64,000 nt of DNA, taken from assembly GCA_050953085.1 (NCBI GenBank), contig JBMNLX010000007.1:26669-90668 (forward strand), given 5' to 3'. A program made the translations under genes and the position numbers. Shown here piece by piece: positions 40,922 through 50,510 of this stretch (position 1 is the first letter of the stretch; every line of letters begins with the position of its first letter). The notes under the pieces were generated by a model. The model made no database searches and was not told the DNA's origin. It saw nothing but the letters and a program-made list of their open reading frames with translations. Source of the stretch: UBA3946 sp002385755. Lineage in GTDB: Bacteria; Bacillota_I; Bacilli_A; ML615J-28; CAG-698.

Positions 40922-41818
40922 ATGAAAATAGTTCAATGCGTGCCCAATTTTTCCGAAGGTCGCGACCGCGCGGTAATCGAGGCCGTCGTCGCGCCCCTTA
41001 AGGACAAAGAGGGGTTTAAGCTTGTCGGCTACGAACCGGACGCAAGTTATAACCGGACGGTGGTTACGCTATTGGGGAATCCCGAAGAAATGATCGGGCC
41101 TTTGCTTTCGTTTGTCGGCAAGGCCGCGGAACTCATAGATTTGAATCGCCATAAAGGCGAGCACCCGCGGATGGGGGCGGTCGACGTTATCCCCTTCGTC
41201 CCGATTAAGAATATCAAGATGGCGGAATGCGCCGCATTTGCCAGGGAATTGGGCGAAAAAATTGCGTCGGGCTTCCAAATCCCCGTCTTTTTATACGAGG
41301 AAGCGGCCGCGGACCCTTCGCGGCAGAATCTTGCCGATATCCGTCGGGGCGAGTTTGAGGGGATGCGGGAAAAAATCAAAAAGCCGGAATGGCGTCCCGA
41401 TTTCGGGCCGGCGGAAATTCACCCGACGGCCGGAGCCGTCGCCGTCGGCGCCCGGGCGCCTTTAATCGCGTATAATATTAATCTTTCGACCGCGGATATT
41501 GGGATCGCGAAAGCGATCGCAAAGGCCGTGAGGCACTCCGGCGGCGGGTTCAGGTACGTGAAAGCCGGCGCAGCGAAAATCGAAGGCCGCGATATCGTCC
41601 AGGTGACGATGAATCTTACCGATTACCGGAAAACGGCCGTTTACAGGGTGTTTGAAGCGGTTAAGACCGAGGCCAAGCGTTACGGCGTCGCCGTTCTCGG
41701 AAGCGAGATCGTCGGCATGTTGCCTCTGGAGGCGGCGCTTGATAGCCTCGCTTATTACCTCGGATTGGAAAGTTTGCCCGCGGGAAAAATCCTTGAAACG
41801 CACCTCCTGGAGAAATGA
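40922..41818 (+). CDS. ftcD: Glutamate formimidoyltransferase
   Basis: 298 residues from ATG 40922, seven bases after AAAGGAG; the in-frame extension overlaps hutU. 'MKIVQCVPNFSEGRD', 'RHKGEHPRMGAVDVIPFVPI' and 'HPTAGAVAVGARAPLIAYNINL' are diagnostic. It moves the formimino group from formiminoglutamate to tetrahydrofolate, releasing glutamate. In mammals this is fused to the cyclodeaminase; here the second activity is the separate gene at 43059. Confidence 0.95.
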   Translation: MKIVQCVPNFSEGRDRAVIEAVVAPLKDKEGFKLVGYEPDASYNRTVVTLLGNPEEMIGPLLSFVGKAAELIDLNRHKGEHPRMGAVDVIPFVPIKNIKMAECAAFARELGEKIASGFQIPVFLYEEAAADPSRQNLADIRRGEFEGMREKIKKPEWRPDFGPAEIHPTAGAVAVGARAPLIAYNINLSTADIGIAKAIAKAVRHSGGGFRYVKAGAAKIEGRDIVQVTMNLTDYRKTAVYRVFEAVKTEAKRYGVAVLGSEIVGMLPLEAALDSLAYYLGLESLPAGKILETHLLEK

Positions 41819-43062
41819 TGGACAAATTTGTCGTATACAATATAAAAACGCTCGCCACGCCTCTCGGCCCCGCGCCGAAGTCGGGGCGGGCGATGGCTGA
41901 TATAAAAGTTTTGAAAAACGCGTACTTGGTCGCCGCGGGCGGGAAGTTTATCGCCGTCGGCGAAGGCGCCGGGTATCAAAAATACCCCTACGAGAAGATC
42001 GACGCCGGCGGCGGGTTAGTCACCCCCGCGTTTATCGACGCCCACACGCATCTCGTCTTTGCCGGGAGCCGCGAGGACGAGATGCAAAGAAAACTCCGGG
42101 GCGAGAGTTATCTTGATATTCTCGCGTCCGGCGGCGGTATTCACGCGACCGTCGCCAAGACGCGGGCGGCGAGCGAGGAAGAGCTTTATCGCTTGGCGCG
42201 GGAGACCTTAAACAAGATGCTTTTGCTCGGCGTCGGGGTTGCGGAGGCGAAAAGCGGCTACGGGCTTGATAAAGAAAACGAGATAAAAACCCTTCGCGTT
42301 ATCAAGCGGCTAAAAGACGAAGGCCCGCAACGCCTTGTCGCGACATATCTCGGCGCTCACGCCCTGCCGGCCGAGTATAAAAATGACCGCGCCGGCTATA
42401 TCGGTTTGATAAAAGCGACGCTCGAAGCGGTAAAGGCGGAAGAATTGGCCGAATTTTGCGATGTTTTTTGCGAGGAGGGGGTTTTTACTTACGAGGAGAG
42501 TAGGGAAATTCTAGCTTTCGCGCGTGATTTGGGATTCAAACTCCGCATTCACGCCGACGAAATGACGAACTCTGGCGGCGCGCGGCTTGCTTCGGAGATG
42601 AAATGCCGGTTCGCGGATCACCTGCTCGCGGCGTCGGACGAAGATTTCGCCGCGCTCGCCGCGGCCGGGGTCGTGGCCCTCGTCCTGCCGTTAACCTCGT
42701 TTTTCCTGAGAAAGCCTTTCGCCCGCGCGCGGGAGATGATTGACCGCGGCGCAGCGGTCGCGATCGCGACCGATTATAACCCCGGGAGCAGCCCCTCTTA
42801 TAATCTTCCCTTGGCGATGCAGATGGCGGTCCTCGGCGCCGGGATGACCCCGGCCGAGGCTTTAACCGCGGCGACGCTCAATCCGGCGAGCGGCTTGGAT
42901 ATCGCCGGTTTCAAGGGCTCGATTGAAGTCGGGAAAGACGCCGATTTTATTATATTCGATTGCCCGAATCTCGATTATTTCTTCTACCGGTTCGGGGAAA
43001 ATCGCGTTCGCGATGTTTATTTAAAAGGGAAAAAAGTCGTAAATAACGGGAGGCTTGGATGA
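41815..43062 (+). CDS. hutI: Imidazolonepropionase
   Basis: 415 residues of the amidohydrolase family. 'TPAFIDAHTHLVFAGSREDE' gives the first metal ligands, with 'LGAHALPAEYK', 'LRIHADEMTNSGGARLA' and 'VAIATDYNPGSSP' completing the site. It opens imidazolone propionate to formiminoglutamate. It overlaps ftcD at its start (AATGATGG) and fchA at its stop. Confidence 0.95.
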   Translation: MMDKFVVYNIKTLATPLGPAPKSGRAMADIKVLKNAYLVAAGGKFIAVGEGAGYQKYPYEKIDAGGGLVTPAFIDAHTHLVFAGSREDEMQRKLRGESYLDILASGGGIHATVAKTRAASEEELYRLARETLNKMLLLGVGVAEAKSGYGLDKENEIKTLRVIKRLKDEGPQRLVATYLGAHALPAEYKNDRAGYIGLIKATLEAVKAEELAEFCDVFCEEGVFTYEESREILAFARDLGFKLRIHADEMTNSGGARLASEMKCRFADHLLAASDEDFAALAAAGVVALVLPLTSFFLRKPFARAREMIDRGAAVAIATDYNPGSSPSYNLPLAMQMAVLGAGMTPAEALTAATLNPASGLDIAGFKGSIEVGKDADFIIFDCPNLDYFFYRFGENRVRDVYLKGKKVVNNGRLG

Positions 43063-43697
43063 AATTAGTCGATCTTGATATAAAAAGTTTTATCGAGAAA
43101 TTAGAAAGCTCATCGCCCACGCCCGGCGGCGGGAGCGCGTCCGCCCTCGCGGTCGCGCTGGGAATCTCGCTTGTCCTTATGGTTGTTAACATTACCGCGG
43201 CCAAAAAAAAGTTTAAGACGTTGGCCGACGATGACAGGACGGAATTCCTCGCGGCGGCCGGGAGGTTAGATGCTTTAAAAGAAGAGGCGCTCGCGCTCGT
43301 TGACGAGGACGCGGCCGTTTACGCGGAAGTGCTCGCCGCCTACAGGCTGCCGAGTGAAAGCGCGGCGGAAAAAGCGGCGCGGGAAGAAAGCGTCGCCGCG
43401 GCGACGCTTAAAGCCGCCGATGCGCCGTTTAAGACCGCCAAGGTCGCTCTTTCCGCCTTGCGCGAGACGCAAAAAATCTATCCCCACGCCCATAAAAACG
43501 CGATTTCCGATCTCGGGGTCGGCGTGAAATTAATCGGCGCGGGTTGTTCCGGCGCGGTAATGAACGTAAAGATAAATATGAAGGATTTTCCCGATTCGCG
43601 CCTCGCGGGAGAGTACCTGCGGGCGGCCGAAAAATTGGAAGAAGAAGCCCGGCAGGCCGGGGAAGTAATACTCGCGTTCGTTTCGCGGAATTTATGA
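43059..43697 (+). CDS. fchA: Formiminotetrahydrofolate cyclodeaminase (FTCD_C family)
   Basis: 212 helical residues with 'SSSPTPGGGSASALAVALGISLVLMVVNIT' near the N-terminus and 'HKNAISDLGVGVKLIGAGCSGAVMNVKIN', typical of the cyclodeaminase/cyclohydrolase domain. It converts 5-formimino-THF to 5,10-methenyl-THF and ammonia, feeding one-carbon metabolism. ATG overlaps the hutI stop. It completes the histidine-to-glutamate route. Confidence 0.92.
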   Translation: MKLVDLDIKSFIEKLESSSPTPGGGSASALAVALGISLVLMVVNITAAKKKFKTLADDDRTEFLAAAGRLDALKEEALALVDEDAAVYAEVLAAYRLPSESAAEKAAREESVAAATLKAADAPFKTAKVALSALRETQKIYPHAHKNAISDLGVGVKLIGAGCSGAVMNVKINMKDFPDSRLAGEYLRAAEKLEEEARQAGEVILAFVSRNL

Positions 43698-43707
43698 AGC
43701 GGATAAT

Positions 43708-43747
43708 AAAAAAGACGGTCGTCGCGTGACAGCGGGACCGTTTTTTT
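43708..43747. terminator. Bidirectional terminator
   Basis: AAAAAAGACGGTC / GACCGTTTTTTT with a 15-base loop between convergent fchA and the GNAT gene. Confidence 0.75.
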
Positions 43748-43749
43748 GT

Positions 43750-44196
43750 TTAGGTTTTTTCCCATTCGTACATTAAATACTTGGATGGATTCATGGCAAG
43801 TTTTCGGTAAGTTGCCTGGGCGGGGAGATTCCGCTCTTCGACGTATAAGCGCAGGCCGCAGACCGTGTCTTCTTTTTCCGCTTCCGCCTTTAAAAACTCA
43901 AAAAGTTTTCGGAAGATGCCGCGTCGGCGGTAATCGGGATGAACGTAGACGCTTTGGATCCACCAGAAGTTGGCGTTGCGCCAATCGCTCCATTCGTATG
44001 TTACGAGCAGTTGGCCGACGACTTTCCCGCCCTCTTCATAAAGGAAATAGCATCCTTTCGCCTCGTCCGAAAGGAGCGATAACACCCCTTTGAACAAAGT
44101 TTCCCGGTCGAGACCAACCCCTTCCGTTTCCCGCGCCAAGGCTTGATTGTAATCGATAATCGTTTCCAAATCCCTCAATTTAGCTTTTCTAATCAT
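43750..44196 (-). CDS. GNAT family N-acetyltransferase
   Basis: 148 residues with the GNAT fold. 'WWIQSVYVHPDYRRRGIFRKLFEFLKAEAE' is the acetyl-CoA pyrophosphate loop (Q/RxxGxG/A variant RRRGIF) and 'LRLYVEERNLPAQATYRKLAM' the late helix. The acceptor is unknown. GAGG precedes the ATG. It is a monocistronic gene convergent with hut. Confidence 0.85.
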   Translation of the reverse strand: MIRKAKLRDLETIIDYNQALARETEGVGLDRETLFKGVLSLLSDEAKGCYFLYEEGGKVVGQLLVTYEWSDWRNANFWWIQSVYVHPDYRRRGIFRKLFEFLKAEAEKEDTVCGLRLYVEERNLPAQATYRKLAMNPSKYLMYEWEKT

Positions 44197-44310
44197 TTTT
44201 TTACCTCGGAAGTATTATATTAAATTTCCGCGCAAAAGTAAACGAGAAAAACCAATTTTTCAACAAGCAAAAAGAAGCGGTTTTGAAAGGACCTCAAAAC
44301 CGCGTATTTA

Positions 44311-44658
44311 TTATTGATTGATCGGCTCTTCGATTAAGGTCGCGAAGATGAATCGGTGTTGGTGTGCGAAATCAAGCGAGGTCCGGCCGTTCGCGAAATG
44401 GACATGCCTCCCGCCGCCAACGTTAAGCGCCGGCCCGGAAAAGAGGCGGATAAAGTGATGATGACCGAAGGCGTCGTCGGTGCGGGTCATGATTTCATGG
44501 ACGTGGCTTCCCTCTCCCGGAATCGCGGGGCCCGATATTCCGGCGAAACGGTGATTATGCGCGGACGCGCCGGCGAGACGCGCGGAACCGAGAAACTCGT
44601 GAACATGACCCTCGCGTTTGCTTTCACACATTCGTCGCATTGGACAATTGCAAAGCAT
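44311..44658 (-). CDS. ymaF: YmaF family His-rich protein
   Basis: 115 residues from ATG 44658, preceded by GGGGGTG; the longer frame to 44730 has no ribosome site. Regularly spaced 'HVHEFLGS', 'HNHRFAG', 'SHVHEIMTRTD', 'GHHHFIR', 'RHVHFANG' and 'HQHRFIFATLIEEP' match the YmaF family, and an N-terminal 'MLCNCPMRRMC' adds Cys ligands. The HxH pattern suggests metal binding. The function is not established. Confidence 0.82.
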   Translation of the reverse strand: MLCNCPMRRMCESKREGHVHEFLGSARLAGASAHNHRFAGISGPAIPGEGSHVHEIMTRTDDAFGHHHFIRLFSGPALNVGGGRHVHFANGRTSLDFAHQHRFIFATLIEEPINQ

Positions 44659-44759
44659 TAAACAATTTTCACCCCCTTTTATAATATATTCGCAAAAATA
44701 ATTCCGGTAAAGGGAATAGTCCATTTTCAAGACGGTCCGTAAAAATCATAATTAGGTGG

Positions 44760-44788
44760 TTGAAAATGACAAATATTTTTGATATGAT
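44760..44788 (+). promoter_or_regulatory. Promoter of the 1578-residue protein gene
   Basis: TTGAAA (44760-44765), 17-base spacer, TATGAT (44783-44788). Confidence 0.55.
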
Positions 44789-44829
44789 ATCTATAAAGAG
44801 AGAGAAATAAACAGAAAAGAGGGCGATTT

Positions 44830-47800
44830 ATGAAAGCTAAACGCATTTTGGCGGTTTTTCAGTTTTTTTGCGTTCTTTGGCTGGCGGTTTGTTTTCTTCC
44901 GCCGCGGTCGCTTAAAGCCGCGTCGAACGTCGGTCTCGGCGAGATCGGTTACTCGGAAATACGCGATATCGATACCGGCGTCGAGCTCGAATACGTGATG
45001 GGAACAAATAATCACGGCGAGCAAAAAGCTCATACGGTGGAAATCGCCAAGGGAGCGCTTACCCCCGCGGCGACTTACGGGACTTACGTTTACGGCGGCG
45101 AGAAATTGACGTCCATGCTCGCCATGGAAGAAGCTAATACCGGCAAGAAAGTCGTCGCGGCGATCAACGGCGATTTCTATGACACGAGCAACGGTATTCC
45201 TTCCGCCATCATGATTGTTAACGGGCGTTTCGTTACGTCGGGAACCGGTTTTAACTCCCGGCCGGCGATCGGTTTTAAAGCGGACGGGTCCGTCGTTTAC
45301 GGGCGGCCGAAGATTTCCATAAAACTAAACGACGGCTCGAAGGACATTGCCGTTAACTACTTAAACAATGACCGCAAATATAATGAAACTTCGGTCTACC
45401 TTTACACGAGCGATTTCGGGGCGACGACGAAATCGATTCACCCGGGAACGGAGGCGCGCCTGAATATCGTGAGCGGCGATTTTCGTCTCGGCGAGGTCAT
45501 AACGGCCGTCGTCGAAAGCGTCGGCGCGCAAAACACGCCGATCGGCGAGGGACAAATCGTTATCGCCGCGGCGGGCGCGCGGGCAAGCGATCTTAGCGGC
45601 CTTACTCCCGGAAAGACGGTCGCGATTTCCCTAATCGATGAGAATCCCTCGCTCGGTTGGAGCGAGGTCGTCCAGGCCATCGGCTATAACGAGGTGCTGG
45701 CGGAGGGGGGAGCGTTGACTCCCGTTACCGAGAGCAATACCGACGTTCATCCCCGCAGCGCCATCGGCATCAAGGAAGACGGGACGGTCGTCTTGTTTCA
45801 GGTTGACGGCCGCCAACCCGGCTGGAGCAACGGCCTTACTTACAAGCAGATCGCCGAGCATCTAGTTTATAACAAAGGCTGTCAGACGGTCGTAAATCTT
45901 GACGGCGGCGGCTCCTCGACTTTAACGGTCCGGCTTCCCGGAAACGAGTCGGCGGAAATCTTAAACTCGCCGTCCGACGGTTTTGAACGATCAAATTCCA
46001 ACGCGTTGCTTTTCTTTACGGAGAAAAAACCGGACGAAAATAAAGTTCCGGCGCTGTTGCATAACTACCCCAATAACTTGGTGATTCTTGAGGGGGCGGC
46101 GGTCCGGGTCGTGACGAAAGCGACCGACGTCAATTATTTCCCCGTCCCGACGCCTTCCGGCCTATCCTACGAGGTTAAAGGCGATATCGGGGTCATCGAC
46201 GGAGACGGCGTCTTCACGGCGAAGAAAGGCGCCGGCGCGGGCGAGATTATCGTCCGCTCGGGGAATTTAAGCCGCGCGACGCAAGTCACTGTGGTTGACG
46301 AGGTTACCAACATCATCTGCGATAAGAACTATATTTCCGTCTCCCCCGGCGAGCGGGTCGAGATCAAGCTTTCCGCCTTTAAGGACGGGATGCCGATCAA
46401 CGCTTCCAACTCGTCCTTTACATGGGAGCTTTCCTCCCCGGTTTTGGGAACGATCGAGAACGGCGTCTTTACCGGGACGACGGGAAGCGCCGCCGGGTTT
46501 ATTTATATATCTTATAAAAACTTCCGTTTGGAGATTCCCGTCGAAATCGGAAAACAACCGGTAATGATCTCAACCTTTGAGGACGCCGTTATCGGAAGCA
46601 ACTGGTTACAAACTATCGAGAATCCCGGCAACGGCGGAAAGGGCGACGTTACCGTCAATACCGACGAGCGTTTCGTCAAGTTCGGGGAAAAGAGTTTGCG
46701 CGTCGATTACGATTTCACAAAAGCGGTCGGAACGACGAGCGTGACCGCCCATTTCAGTTCGACTTACTACGCGCTTGACGGTTATCCAACCCACATAGGA
46801 ATGTGGGTTTACGGCGACGGCGGCGGCGCAAATATCCGGATTATGATTTATGACGGAGACAATAACGTTCAGTATATATCGTTCATGCCCGACATCGTCA
46901 CCTGGGACGGCTGGAAATATATCGAGGCCGAGATCCCGGCCGGCTTGCCGACGCCGCTTAAAATCCGTTACCCGATCCGGGTCATGTCGGTCGGCGGCAG
47001 CGTGAAAACGGCGGGAACCCTCTATTTCGATAATATCCGCGCCGTCTACGGCTTCCGAAACGACGACAAACTCGAGCCGCGGGCGGCGGAATTCTCCCCC
47101 GCCGACGGCGCGACTGTCGAAAGCTCCCAGCCGACGATCAGCGTGAAGGTTTGGGACGAACCCGACGAGGACGGAATCGTCACGGGCGTTAATAAATCCT
47201 CGGTGAAAATGTGGATCAACGAGTCGCCGGTAACGAACTTGATTCTTACCGACAATCCCGACGGGACGACTTCCGTCAATTACACGCCCTCGGCCCTTGA
47301 TGCGCTTCGCCCCGGCCCGCAGGTCGTGAAGGTCCGGGTCGAGGACCATTACGGCAACGTCACTATTAAAAATTGGCAGTTTTTTGTAGCCGGGGATTAC
47401 GTCGGCGTCGGCGCCATTTTGCCTGCAAACGAGATGATTTACGCAGGCGATATTTTCGCTTACGCGATTACGGCGAGCGCTTACGAGAATTTTGAGCGCT
47501 TCGAGGCGACGCTTTACTTTAATCATAAATCTCTTGAAATCATAAACGTCGCCAAGGGCGACCCGGCGATCACGCTCGGGATCGTCGACTTGACGGCGGC
47601 CAACGCCGCGGGCGAGCTTGACTTGCTCGCTCTCGGCATGAATAAACTTACGCAGCCGGCGCACAAAAAACTGATTATAATCACGTTCCGGACGCGCGAG
47701 GGATTCCGCGGCAACACCGACACGGCGATTGGGTTTAAGGATGTCCGCGTTAAGGAGAGCGGGTACGAGACGCCGAGAGTTTGCCTGCTTCCCCCTTACG

Positions 47801-49566
47801 AGGTTAAAATTAATTACCGTTATATCCTGACTTACGTCACCTCGACCGTCGGGCGGCCGCTCGCTTTAAAAGTTACCGACCAGGACATGAACCCGGTCGA
47901 GGGCGCGGGATTTCTCGTGGAAGGGGCGGATATCACCCTATCGGGACGAACGGGAGCCGACGGCGTCGCCGTCTTTGACGATTTCGCTACGCTTCCCGCC
48001 GGCGCATCCTTTACCGTTCGCGCGGTCAAAGGCGCTTATTACAGCGAAAAAATAAAAATCACGATGGTTAAAAGCCTTGGCGACGCGAAACCATTTAACG
48101 TCGTCGTCACCCCGGCGCTTGACGCCTCCCGGGGAGCAGTTATCTCGTGGCAGACCGATCTTGACACAACGGCGACGGGCGTCCTTTACCGGAAAAAAGG
48201 CGAGGAGACCTGGCGCGCGATAAGCGATGGCCACACAAAAGAAATTCACGTCGTCAGCGGCGCGGATATGCGCGAGTATTTGGCTCATCGCGCCGAGCTC
48301 TCGGAACTTGAGCCCGGGACCGAATACGAATACCGGGTCGGCGATTTAGCGGGCGACGATGCGGCGCTAAGCCCGATTCTATCCTTTAAGACGCCTCCCG
48401 CCGGGGATATCAGCCTTCTCTTCCTGGGCGACCCGCAAAACTCCACCGCGAGCGGTTACGAGATAACGAAAAATTTGATCGAGGCGGCGAAGTTTGAAAA
48501 TCCCGCGATCGCGGCGTTATTGATCGCCGGGGATATCGTTGACGACGCCAATATCTACTCGCAATGGCAGGCTTTCGCCCAGGTGCTCTCGCCCTATGTC
48601 AGCTCAATGGTCACGATTGCGGCCAGCGGAAACCATGACGTTATCCGCAATTACGGCGACCCGTTCGCTTATACCTTCCCCGGTCCCGGCAACGCCGTCG
48701 ACGTTTTGGGCGTTTGCTATTACGCGGAATTGGGCGCGGCCGCGGTCGCCGTTATCGACACCGAAACGCCCGCCGCGTTTTCGGCCCAGGCTGAATGGCT
48801 TAAGACGGTGATGGCGAGTTCGGAGAAAAAATTCAAACTCGTCTTGATGCACCGGAGCGCTTACGCCGCCAATTACGACGAACCGCATATCCGCGATTTT
48901 TGGCCGGCGGTATTCGACGAGGCGGGGATCGACCTAGTCCTTTCCGGTCACGATCATATCTATAACAGCGCCTCGTTGTTCGCCGGCGAGCGCGTGAGCG
49001 TCCCCTACGGCGCCGTTTATGTCGTCGGCGGCTCGGCCGGGTCGAAGTTCTATAACGCGAGCAACCTTGACCGCCGTCCGTGGATCGATTTTCTCTATGA
49101 CGAGGATAATCCCGTCTTCACGACGATCGACATTAAGGGCGATGTTTTGACCGTAAACTCCTACGCCCTATCTTCCGGCTCGACGGTCCCGATTAACCGC
49201 GTCGTTATCGACAAGGGGAAAAACCTCGCGCGTTCGATCGAAATCCTTAACCCCGTCGCCGCGCTCGCCCCGGGCGCCGAACATGTCTTTGAAACCCGGT
49301 TGCTTGATAAGACGGGAGCTCCCTTTTCCGGAGAAGTCGTCTGCCGGTTAAAAGAAGATAGCGCGGGCGTCGTTATTACTCCCGAGGGGAGGATCGCGGT
49401 TGATTCCGCTTTCCGCGAAATTAAGGAAATCGAGGTGGAATTTGTTTTCGAAAGCGTCCGCGCGACCGTCAAACTAACAGTTTACGGCTGCCTCGCCTCG
49501 CCGCCGGACGCTTTGGACTATCTCGCGCGGATGTTTAACGACTATATCGAAGAGATCTATAAATAA
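44830..49566 (+). CDS. Large secreted multidomain protein: phosphodiester glycosidase plus metallophosphoesterase
   Basis: 1578 residues with an N-terminal signal peptide (about 1-31). Domains in order, residue positions approximate: phosphodiester glycosidase (NAGPA family, 85-400) with 'AAINGDFYDTSNGIPSAI' and 'VVNLDGGGSSTLTV'; Ig/Big-like segments (410-580); a carbohydrate-binding-like jelly roll (580-735); Ig-like (745-855); a cohesin-like domain (858-985); a prealbumin/SpaA-like domain (995-1080); a fibronectin-type domain as in purple acid phosphatases (1085-1190); a calcineurin-like metallophosphoesterase (1195-1440) with 'LGDPQN', 'AGDIVDD', 'ASGNHDV', 'LMHRSAY' and 'SGHDHIY'; and a final Ig-like domain. 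There is no LPXTG motif or C-terminal membrane anchor. It may uncap and hydrolyse phosphodiester-linked glycans outside the cell. Confidence 0.8.
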   Translation: MKAKRILAVFQFFCVLWLAVCFLPPRSLKAASNVGLGEIGYSEIRDIDTGVELEYVMGTNNHGEQKAHTVEIAKGALTPAATYGTYVYGGEKLTSMLAMEEANTGKKVVAAINGDFYDTSNGIPSAIMIVNGRFVTSGTGFNSRPAIGFKADGSVVYGRPKISIKLNDGSKDIAVNYLNNDRKYNETSVYLYTSDFGATTKSIHPGTEARLNIVSGDFRLGEVITAVVESVGAQNTPIGEGQIVIAAAGARASDLSGLTPGKTVAISLIDENPSLGWSEVVQAIGYNEVLAEGGALTPVTESNTDVHPRSAIGIKEDGTVVLFQVDGRQPGWSNGLTYKQIAEHLVYNKGCQTVVNLDGGGSSTLTVRLPGNESAEILNSPSDGFERSNSNALLFFTEKKPDENKVPALLHNYPNNLVILEGAAVRVVTKATDVNYFPVPTPSGLSYEVKGDIGVIDGDGVFTAKKGAGAGEIIVRSGNLSRATQVTVVDEVTNIICDKNYISVSPGERVEIKLSAFKDGMPINASNSSFTWELSSPVLGTIENGVFTGTTGSAAGFIYISYKNFRLEIPVEIGKQPVMISTFEDAVIGSNWLQTIENPGNGGKGDVTVNTDERFVKFGEKSLRVDYDFTKAVGTTSVTAHFSSTYYALDGYPTHIGMWVYGDGGGANIRIMIYDGDNNVQYISFMPDIVTWDGWKYIEAEIPAGLPTPLKIRYPIRVMSVGGSVKTAGTLYFDNIRAVYGFRNDDKLEPRAAEFSPADGATVESSQPTISVKVWDEPDEDGIVTGVNKSSVKMWINESPVTNLILTDNPDGTTSVNYTPSALDALRPGPQVVKVRVEDHYGNVTIKNWQFFVAGDYVGVGAILPANEMIYAGDIFAYAITASAYENFERFEATLYFNHKSLEIINVAKGDPAITLGIVDLTAANAAGELDLLALGMNKLTQPAHKKLIIITFRTREGFRGNTDTAIGFKDVRVKESGYETPRVCLLPPYEVKINYRYILTYVTSTVGRPLALKVTDQDMNPVEGAGFLVEGADITLSGRTGADGVAVFDDFATLPAGASFTVRAVKGAYYSEKIKITMVKSLGDAKPFNVVVTPALDASRGAVISWQTDLDTTATGVLYRKKGEETWRAISDGHTKEIHVVSGADMREYLAHRAELSELEPGTEYEYRVGDLAGDDAALSPILSFKTPPAGDISLLFLGDPQNSTASGYEITKNLIEAAKFENPAIAALLIAGDIVDDANIYSQWQAFAQVLSPYVSSMVTIAASGNHDVIRNYGDPFAYTFPGPGNAVDVLGVCYYAELGAAAVAVIDTETPAAFSAQAEWLKTVMASSEKKFKLVLMHRSAYAANYDEPHIRDFWPAVFDEAGIDLVLSGHDHIYNSASLFAGERVSVPYGAVYVVGGSAGSKFYNASNLDRRPWIDFLYDEDNPVFTTIDIKGDVLTVNSYALSSGSTVPINRVVIDKGKNLARSIEILNPVAALAPGAEHVFETRLLDKTGAPFSGEVVCRLKEDSAGVVITPEGRIAVDSAFREIKEIEVEFVFESVRATVKLTVYGCLASPPDALDYLARMFNDYIEEIYK

Positions 49567-49590
49567 AAGGCGCGCGCGGCGCGCCTTTTT
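49565..49590 (+). terminator. Rho-independent terminator
   Basis: AAAAGGCGCGC-GCG-GCGCGCCTTTTT. Confidence 0.85.
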
Positions 49591-49646
49591 CTCATTTCTA
49601 TTTAGTTTCGGAAGTTTTTGTGATATAATTTGAAAGGTGAAACGCG

Positions 49647-50510
49647 ATGAACGGAATACTATTGATTGACAAGCCGGCCGGGTTGACATCGCACGCGGTT
49701 GTCGCCCGGCTTCGGAAAATCCTAGATATTAAAAGAATCGGCCACGCCGGCACGCTCGACCCCGCCGCGACGGGTCTTCTCGTAATTTTGGTCGGCTCCG
49801 CGACCAAACTTTTCCCGTATCTTTCCGATTTGGATAAAGAATACGAGGGCGAGGTCACGATCGGCGTTTCAACCGACACTCTTGACGCCGAGGGGAATAT
49901 CACCGCCGTCAAGGAAGTCGAAGGCGAGATCGCCGCGGACGAAGCGCTCATCTCGCTTTTGGGCGAGCGCGAGCAGGCGCCGCCGATGTTTTCGGCGATT
50001 AAAAGCGCGGGAAAAAAGTTATACGAGCTCGCGCGCAAGGGAATCGAAATCGAGAGGCGGCCGCGGGCAATCGCCGTTTACGACCTAAAGCGAATCTCGC
50101 CGGTCGTTTATGAAAACGGCCGGGCGCGTTTTTCTTTTTATACCCGCGTATCGAAAGGGACTTATATTCGGACGCTTTCGGCCGAGATCGGGGAAAAACT
50201 CGGCTTTCCCGCCCACCTTTCGGCGCTGAGACGGCTTTCGGTCGGTAGCTTTTCCGTTCGCGAGGCCAGCGGTTTGGAGGAGGTATCCGCGGGGAATTTT
50301 TCGCTTCTTAAAATGCTTTCCGCTTTTCCCGAAGACCGCGTCGTCCGACCGGCGGAAGAGGTCGTTCTCAAGGCGCGCGCCGGGCGGCCGCTAGCGATCG
50401 AGGAGACGGGAAGCGCCGCCGCGGCGATTGCGATTGCTTCCGGCGGGGAGTTAGTCGCCGTGTATAAATTAAAAAACGGAAGATATTACCCGGAGAGAGT
50501 ATGGAACTGA
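49647..50510 (+). CDS. truB: tRNA pseudouridine(55) synthase
   Basis: 287 residues. 'GILLIDKPAGLTSHAVV' starts the fold and catalytic Asp38 lies in 'RIGHAGTLDPAATGLL'. 'YIRTLSAEIGEKLG' and a short C-terminal PUA-like part follow. It modifies U55 in the T loop of tRNAs. AAAGGTG precedes the ATG. It overlaps ribF by ten bases, as is common in Bacillota. Confidence 0.95.
   Translation: MNGILLIDKPAGLTSHAVVARLRKILDIKRIGHAGTLDPAATGLLVILVGSATKLFPYLSDLDKEYEGEVTIGVSTDTLDAEGNITAVKEVEGEIAADEALISLLGEREQAPPMFSAIKSAGKKLYELARKGIEIERRPRAIAVYDLKRISPVVYENGRARFSFYTRVSKGTYIRTLSAEIGEKLGFPAHLSALRRLSVGSFSVREASGLEEVSAGNFSLLKMLSAFPEDRVVRPAEEVVLKARAGRPLAIEETGSAAAAIAIASGGELVAVYKLKNGRYYPERVWN

Noticed and set aside
46606..47664. 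352-codon open frame on the minus strand
   Set aside because: It lies wholly inside the multidomain secreted protein gene, has no ribosome site and translates to an Arg/His-rich unfold-like sequence typical of antisense frames in GC-rich genes.
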